A stretch of 64,000 nucleotides of DNA from Papio anubis. Lineage: Eukaryota; Chordata; Mammalia; Primates; Cercopithecidae. The position numbers and the translations under genes are program-made. This document shows, in pieces, positions 58,056-64,000 of the stretch; position 1 is the first letter of the stretch; each line of letters begins with the position of its first letter. The notes beneath the pieces are model-generated. The model searched no databases. It saw nothing but the letters and a program-made list of their open reading frames with translations, and was not told the DNA's origin. The stretch spans positions 54,114,855 to 54,178,854 of the forward strand of contig NC_044986.1 of assembly GCF_008728515.1 (NCBI RefSeq). The letters run 5' to 3'.

Positions 58056-58336
58056 TGTTTTGACAGAGTCTCGCTCTGTTACCCAGTTTGGAGTGGTGCA
58101 ATCTTGGCTCACTACAGCCTTCACCTCCCAGGTTCAAGTGATTCTCCTGTCTCAGGCTCCCAAGTAGTCAGGACTACAGGCATGCACCACTATGCCTGGC
58201 TAATTTTTGTATTTTTAGTAGAGACGGAGTTTCACCATGTTGACCAGGCTGGTCTTGAACTCCTGACCTCAAATGATCTGCCTGCCTCAGCCTCCCAAAG
58301 TGCTGGGATTACAGGCATAAGCCATCCACCGGGCCT
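58020..58336 (-). mobile_element. AluS, full length
   Basis: Reverse-complement Alu with a (TTTTG)n tail at 58021-58062, both arms and the end ACCGGGCCT. Target duplications GGTTGGTAGGC (58009-58019) and GGTTGATAGGC (58337-58347) flank it with one mismatch. A 130-codon plus-strand frame (57975-58367) is Alu antisense sequence. Confidence 0.95.
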
Positions 58337-58483
58337 GGTTGATAGGCTTCTTCATACAACTATCTGAACTACAATAACTCAAAGCCCTACATCCAAAGCA
58401 CTTACTATTATAACGAGAAATTGTTGTGACAAGAGTCTTCAGAAATTTCTAAGTTCCCTACATCAAAAAGATTTTTACACAAG

Positions 58484-59055
58484 TGTGAAAGATTGTATTT
58501 TCTTTCCAAGGATGTTTCCACCAACATTTCCCATCTTATGTGTTGTTCTGCAATATGGCCTTGCCATTCCCCTATCATAAGGTAAAGTTTAATTCTCTTT
58601 CTTTGAATCTGAACTGGCCTTACTAACTCTAGTAATCAATGAAATGCAATGTAAGCAATGCTGTGTGACTTTCGAAGCTATATATAAAAAGTACTCGTGG
58701 CTTCCGTCTACCCAATTTCTCTTATAGCATTAGCTCTCTTGATGATCCCTCCCCAGACAGATCCTCTCAGAATCCAGCCATCATGTTATGAAAAACCCAA
58801 GACACATGAAGAACCAATATTTGGTACTTCAGATAAAAGACTCAGCTGAACTCAGCCTTCAAGTCATCTTATTCCAGCCACTAAAACATGTGAACACAGA
58901 AACCTCTAAACTATTTCAGTCTTCAGCCATTTTAGTCAGCCTGGCTAAGGCCCCAGACATGGTGGAGCAGAGGGCAGCCATGCTTATATACAATTTCCTG
59001 ATCTATAGAACCTATGGGCATTTAAAGATGGTTGTTACTTCGTGTCACTAAAACA
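58484..59055 (+). repeat. MLT1 LTR, probable 5' LTR
   Basis: Begins TGTGAAAGATTGTATTTTCT and includes CTGTGTGACTTTCGAAGCTA, CTTCCGTCTACCC, CTCAGAATCCAGCCATCATG and TTGTTACTTCGTGTCACTAA near the end. This is the MLT1 order. The same family in the same orientation recurs at 60394-60989, with nearly equal length (about 572 and 596 bp). Confidence 0.75.
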
Positions 59056-60393
59056 TGTATCATTCACCAGTTTGGGGATTGGACAGGAAATGAAAGTCTG
59101 CTAGGCTTCAAGGAAACTATCTATAAGAGGTTCAAGGAAAGTGAGAAAACTGTTTTGGAAGTTGAAGAAAAGGGGACCTTTGTTATGTAGTGGTGGAAAC
59201 TTTAGTGGGACTGTCACCTAGAGTAATACAGAAATTACTTAACGAATTGATGGATCTGTCTAAGTTCCAGACAAAATATCAACTGGTATATCTTCCCTGA
59301 ATATAGTAAGATACAAAAAAGGAGAAGTGTTAACAAGGAATTATTCCATGTTTGAGAAGAATTTAGAGGTACATAAAGGAAGTAGGATTTGCTAGAGTCA
59401 ATAATAAAACTGATTCTCAATTCCAGATCCTCAATCTAGATAGCAAAATATTCTCAAATTAGGAAATGGCTTCAATACAAAGATCAAATCCAGGTTGGGC
59501 TGTAGGATCCTTGTTAAGACCTCAGAAACTGATCATAAGTGTCTCATGATTCAACTAGATAAAGACCATCTAAGGAGCTTACGGATGTTCCTGAAAAATC
59601 CTTCCTATTAAACAATAATTTAGGACTCTTAAGGGTATTGCCCCCCAGCAGCTTCATAGCGATCCCAAGATAGAGAGGGCCCTGACTTGAAGAAAATTGT
59701 GGTTGGAGTTTTTGTCAAACGTAGTGAAATTTCACAAAGTCATAGAATCCACGAAATGTATATGGGTATAAGCACTGCCCACTCAAGCCAAAAGGATCAC
59801 AGATAGTACAAAAGGAAAAGAAATCTTTGTACCTTCAAACTGCTATGGACAGGAATCAGGCTGAGAAAACAACTCTCAACTGCAAATACAGCTTAATTTT
59901 TATAGAAAAAAAAAAAGGATGACTCAAAGAAAACTAAGAGACCAGTGATGGAGCCAAAAGCCATAGAGAATCATTACCAGGAAACAGTACTAAGCCTGCG
60001 TTAAGAAACTGGCGACACATGATGGCTGAATTTCAGTATTCTGTACACCAGCGATGTCCCTGTGCTCCTCATGCCTCTTCCTCCCCTACCTCTTTGAATG
60101 GGGGTGTCTACTGCAGTCAGTCTGTCACTGGGTCTGCCTTGTATCTTGGGTGCATAGAAGGGGAAAGGGGCCAGGTAACTTGTTTCTTTAGGTTATTGGT
60201 CTTTAGAAGGGGAAGAACTGGATTCAGAGAGGGACCATTGCCAAAGAACCACATCTGCACCTGAACTGATTTAAACAAGAAGATCCTAGACTTCAAGCTA
60301 GACGTCATAATAAGCAGATGCATTGCATTTGAGGAAGAAGGCATGTGTTCGATATATGGGAAGGATGTGTACTGCCATGGCCATAGGACAGAT
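59056..60393 (+). mobile_element. Probable MLT1 internal region
   Basis: A 1.34-kb segment lies between two co-oriented MLT1 LTRs, the size expected of a MaLR internal region. Some blocks resemble MaLR internal sequence: TTGTATCTTGGGTGCATAGA, GGTAACTTGTTTC and the end AGATGCATTGCATTTGAGGA just before the 3' LTR. MaLR internals are non-coding remnants of ERVL-like elements. The frames of 81 and 118 codons here have no viral domain that I can recognise. Confidence 0.55.
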
Positions 60394-60989
60394 TGTGGCA
60401 GACTGTATTTTCTGGAGATGGCCACCACAATATCTCTCATCCCACATGCTCTTATGTGTTGAGACCTTATCACTCTTATATCAAGAGGTGGAGTTTAATA
60501 CCAACCTCATTAAATTGCGGTTGACCATGGTGGCTTGCTTGTGATCAATAGAATGAGGCAGACAGAGGTGACAGAGCATAGCCCTTGAAGCTAAGTCAGA
60601 ATAGGTCATGCAACTTCCCCGGGTTCTCTAGGAACATTCTACATCTGTATGTACTACAGGCCATATCCAGAATGTACTACAGAACCTTTCAGAACCCACG
60701 TACCATGATGCGGCAAGTGCATGCCATAAAGAAAGGCCACATGTAAGTGCTCTCCTCAGCAGTCCCGGCTGAACCCAGCCTTCAAGTTGTCCCAGTCCAG
60801 GCATTAGACATAAGTGAAGCAATTTCCAGATAATTCCAGCCTGAGCTGTCTGAGTTACCCCATCATTTGAAACTTCCTATCTGAGGCCCCAACGAGTCAT
60901 CTGTGCTCTGCCCTGAATTTCTGACCTGCTGAATCTGCAAGCAAAATAAATTTGGGTGGTTTGTTGTACAGAAAGAGATAACCTAAGCA
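60394..60989 (+). repeat. MLT1 LTR, probable 3' LTR
   Basis: Begins TGTGGCAGACTGTATTTTCT and includes GGTCATGCAACTTCCCCGGG, AGCCTTCAAGTTGTCCCAGT, CTGACCTGCTGAATCTGC, a poly(A) signal AATAAA at 60945-60950 and the end GATAACCTAAGCA. It matches the copy at 58484-59055 in order but is strongly diverged from it, as expected for an element of this age. Confidence 0.78.
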
Positions 60990-61004
60990 GACAGTCTAGA
61001 TGCT

Positions 61005-61240
61005 GTATTGTCCACTGTACTGGCTTCTATCTCTTTCTGTGTCTTTCTTTTTTTCTTTCTTCGTGTGGCTATTTAAATTCATTTAAATTTTGAACCATTA
61101 ATCATGTAGTCCTCAGTCACACTAGACACATTTCAAGTGCTCAAAAGCACATGTGGCTAGTGGCTACCATATTAAACAGCAAAGATGTAGATTATCTCCA
61201 TCATCACAGAAAGTTCTGTTAGAGAGTGCTAATCCAGAAA
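61005..61240 (-). mobile_element. hAT-like non-autonomous MER DNA transposon
   Basis: GCACATGTGGCTAGTGGCTACC, ATTAAACAGC and ATCACAGAAAGTTCTGTTAG AGAGTGCT are the ends of the same MER family seen at 15384-15705, inverted here. The name is uncertain. Confidence 0.65.
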
Positions 61241-61799
61241 ATATAGCTTTTATGAGGTTTAACATGGATTGTAAACTCAAGTTTTCAAGATGCGGCAGGT
61301 AATGTAAACAAATGAAACAGAATTAGGAAAACAATAGAGACAGCCAAGATTGTAGTAAACTGAAGATCGCGTGCCCTATTTCATGACTGATTATCTTAAA
61401 CACCTTATGAAATAAAAAAAAAAACACATACAGTAGCTGGATATGGCCTATAGTACATGAGTTTTTGACCCTCAGATTATATGAACAATGAAGTAGTACA
61501 TTGTAAATCAGGAGTGTCCCTGAAAATTTGGAGAAAATGATCATAGTTGATATAAAAACTCTGTCGTATGCTGATGAGTTGTAAGGATATTTATTTATTG
61601 CTCCTTGTGCATTGTACATTTGCCACTAAATTCTCCTACTTTGAATTCAATTTTTAAATTGAAGCCATCAAATACTTGCATCTCGGATCAAGGTAAGAAA
61701 AAAAATTTAGAAAATTCAACAGTATGTATTAAGTAAAAACTTTAAAATTCCAAGATCAATAGACTGTTGGAGTCAAAAGCATCCTAGGGAATTTTAAGT
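61241..61799. other. Unique sequence, nothing recognised
   Basis: A 98-codon minus-strand frame at 61323-61619 has no family features. A short A run lies at about 61412-61423. Confidence 0.45.
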
Positions 61800-61900
61800 C
61801 CAATGCATTTATTTTATTTGTGGAAAAAATGAAAGCCAGAGAGGTTAAGTGGCTTGTCTAATATAAAACAAATAGCTATTAGCAGAATCACTAGGGACCT
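61800..61900 (-). repeat. MIR SINE fragment
   Basis: AAAGCCAGAGAGGTTAAGTG GCTTGTCTAATATAAAACA is the reverse complement of the MIR core. Confidence 0.65.
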
Positions 61901-62231
61901 TCTATCTGCAAACATCTGTGAAACAATGAGAGGTCACTCATTTGATAATTGATGATTGAGTGTTGAAGCAATAGGTCACTTGCCCATGTCTATTACAACC
62001 CTAACGCAGCAAATTTGCATTGGACTGGCTTTCGGTACAAAGCATCTTCTTAATTTAAAAACAAAAAAATGTCTGGTTTCAGGGCTCTCAACAAGCCACT
62101 TGAGAAATGGCTTTGATTACAGGGGGCATTTCAGGGCTCCTCAAATAACACTCAAAGCCAACCTTGAACAACTGAAGAAAATCAAAATATTTTACCCCAA
62201 AATATATTTATCTGACATATTTTGAAATGAC
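61901..62231. other. Unique sequence
   Basis: Nothing recognised. An 89-codon frame at 61956-62225 is unsupported. Confidence 0.5.
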
Positions 62232-62745
62232 TGCCACAGGGCCAACAGACACAAGTAGCCCTACAAAGCTATCTTTGTGGGGGAAATTTGTATCTGTAAA
62301 GAATGCCCATTAATGCAGCTTTGGCTTCCCTTTCTAAGCCTTTCCCAGATCTTAGAGAGATTAAACTGAGAGTCTGACATCTTTAAAGGTCTGAAAAGAG
62401 ACATTTACCACCTATTCTCTCTGAGGGCTGCTATCTATGAGTCTTCATCAACATAACAAGGACACCTTTGCTAGCCAGGCCTCTTCCTTTCTCCCTCCCA
62501 CAACCTGTCTTGCCACTAACACCTGCTTTACCAACCTAACCTACCTATTTTTGACCATACTCTGAGCCCGCATTCTTTCTATAACCTCAGGATGGTGTAT
62601 AAGCTTCTGTACCTCATTGGGGGTGGGGTCTTCATTCTGAAGGTTCCTGTGTATACATGTTAAATAAATTTGTGTGCCTTTTCTTCTATCAATCAATCAG
62701 CCTCATGTCTGTGATTTTTCAGGCAACCTTCAGGTTTTATGCTAG
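62232..62745 (+). repeat. ERV-type solo LTR (family not named)
   Basis: CATAACAAGGACACCTTTGC TAGCC, CTTTCTATAACCTCAGGATG GTGTATAAGC (TATA region), ATTGGGGGTGGGGTCTTCAT and a poly(A) signal AATAAA at 62663-62668, followed by a GT-rich stretch and TCAATCAATCAGCC. This is a complete U3-R-U5-like order. I recognise it as a repeated LTR but cannot assign the family. Confidence 0.7.
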
Positions 62746-63254
62746 GAACCAGGACACAACCAAAAAGAACCTAGAAAAAGAAATCAAACAGAATGATGCC
62801 AGATTATTATAATAAGCCTTCAGAAATAAAAGACACTCAAAATAGCCCTGATAGTTTAAAGTCGTTCCTTGTAGTCCCCAGTATGTTTTTTGTAGTTTGT
62901 AACCTAAAGCCTCTATGCATCTATAAATACCCACATATTATCCTTATGCTTTATAAATGCAATTACTGCATATAGCTGCTTCAAGAAACACTAGCTGCCT
63001 CTAAATTGGTTTCACTTTCCTAGTAAGGTTTGATTCTCTTGTTACCATTCCCATCATGACTCAGTTCCTACAGCAGAGAAACTGTAAGTACAGAAAATAT
63101 CTAAAAATTGTAGGAAGCAAACGCATGTTACTGTGGTATAATAAAAAATATATTTGATTTTGTCCGGTTCCTGGCACAGAACTTCTAAGCCCCTGTAATT
63201 TCCTAGTGACAAGAGTGTCTTTTGTTATTCATAAAAAGCCCCCATTGATCACAC
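62746..63254. other. Unique sequence
   Basis: Nothing recognised. Confidence 0.5.
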
Positions 63255-63860
63255 CTGAGCTTATGCTAATGCGTGACTTAGGGTAGGGTCCCTGGATAAC
63301 CCCAGGATGGGACTGATCACCAGAAAGACCAAGTGATTAGAGGGTTGGAATTTCAGCCAGAACCGTGATCCTCCACGAAGGGACTGGAGGTTAAGCTCTA
63401 TAAAATTCGAACAATGAGACTTGATGAATTTCCAGGTTAGTGAACATATCCACAAGCCAGGGAGTGCAGTGCACCCCAACTCCACAGCAACAGAAGCTCC
63501 TGCCCTCAGCACCCTTTCAGACCTCACCCTCGGTCCCTTTTTATCTGGCTCTTCATCTGTATCCTTGGTAATATCCTTTATATTAAACTATAATGTTTCT
63601 TTGAGGTTTGTAAGCCATTATAGCACACTGTTGAATCTAAGGAGAGGATTATGGGAACCCTCAATTTATAACCGGTTGGTCAGAAGTACAGGTGAAAACC
63701 TAGCACTTGAAATTGGCATCTAAAGTGGGAGGCAGTCTTGTGGACCTGGGTCCTTATTCTGTGGGGTGTTTGCTGACCCAGGTAGTAAGTTTCAGAATTA
63801 AATTGTAGGACTCTTCAGTTGGTGTCCAGAGTATTGGAGAATTGGTTGGTGGGGGGAAAA
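63255..63860. repeat. Unassigned old interspersed repeat
   Basis: GGGAACCCTCAATTTATAAC CGGTTGGTCAGAAGTACAGG TG, AAATTGGCATCTAAAGTGGG AGGCAGTCTTGTGG and TAGGACTCTTCAGTTGGTGT CC resemble a sequence common in mammalian genomes. The family is not identified. The frames of 88 and 100 codons inside it are not supported as genes. Confidence 0.5.
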
Positions 63861-64000
63861 AACCAAGCATTTGTTTTCTTTTCGTTCTGCTTCAATTGCA
63901 AGATATTTAAGGCTCCCTTCTGCCCACATGGGCAATCTAGCAACAACCAAAAAAAAAAGTTTCTTTGATATAACTTTTTCAGATAGTAAGATGTTCCATC
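63861..64000. other. Window end, unique sequence
   Basis: Nothing recognised. A short A run lies at about 63949-63958. Confidence 0.5.

Noticed and set aside
57975..58367. 130-codon plus-strand frame
   Set aside because: It reads through an antisense AluS and its (TTTTG)n tail.
1..64000. CRISPR arrays, tRNA or rRNA genes, operons and bacterial-type signals
   Set aside because: None found. The regular repeats present are primate interspersed repeats and microsatellites, and the sequence is clearly vertebrate nuclear DNA.

Overview
This window looks like AT-rich, gene-poor primate nuclear DNA: intergenic or deep intronic. I find no convincing exon, single-copy coding region, RNA gene, CpG island, CRISPR array or operon. 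Every long open frame I checked is a decayed LINE-1 frame, lies antisense to an Alu or LTR, or looks like chance. Primate L1PA elements and Alu J, S and Y copies fix the lineage as an anthropoid primate. One truncated AluY (31897-32070) carries base combinations that I associate from memory with the Old World monkey AluYR lineage, so macaque, baboon or a relative is the best guess rather than human.

Layout. 1-4690: mostly unique, with an old L2, a truncated Alu fused to a short L1 tail, and a MaLR-like LTR. 4689-10055: an L1PA element with an intact 5' end, flanked by an imperfect target duplication, plus strand. It keeps the 5'UTR segment bound in humans by ZNF93, but has lost the second half of ORF1 and the start of ORF2. 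10056-13330: a truncated L1, an AluS, an older L1 3' end, a MIR and a long L2. 13331-27750: sparse old repeats (hAT-like MER, MIR, L2, three AluJ, an MLT1 LTR), including a MIR split by an unassigned 395-bp insertion. 27751-28114: a short L1 insertion with a perfect 14-bp target duplication. 28115-44090: old L1 ends, L2, MIR and MaLR pieces, an AT-rich perfect hairpin at 30572-30641, and the lineage-informative AluY. 44093-49612: a 5.5-kb older L1PA (PA7/PA8-like) on the minus strand, with an early stop in each ORF. 49613-64000: a dense patchwork of MaLR LTRs (MST, THE1, MLT1), Alus, MIRs and two other LTR-like repeats, including a probable two-LTR MLT1 element at 58484-60989.

Nothing here works together as a pathway. 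The window records layered retrotransposition: L2 and MIR oldest, then MLT1 and MST/THE1 LTRs, old L1 and AluJ, then AluS and L1PA, and last AluY. The points most worth a second look are structural: the microhomology deletion in the first L1, the ZNF93-type segment, the palindromic insertion inside the second L1, the 29-bp-arm hairpin, the Alu-L1 chimera, the MLT1 provirus-like structure and the monkey-type Alu. Repeat family names are from recognition by eye without a library, so subfamily labels are approximate.
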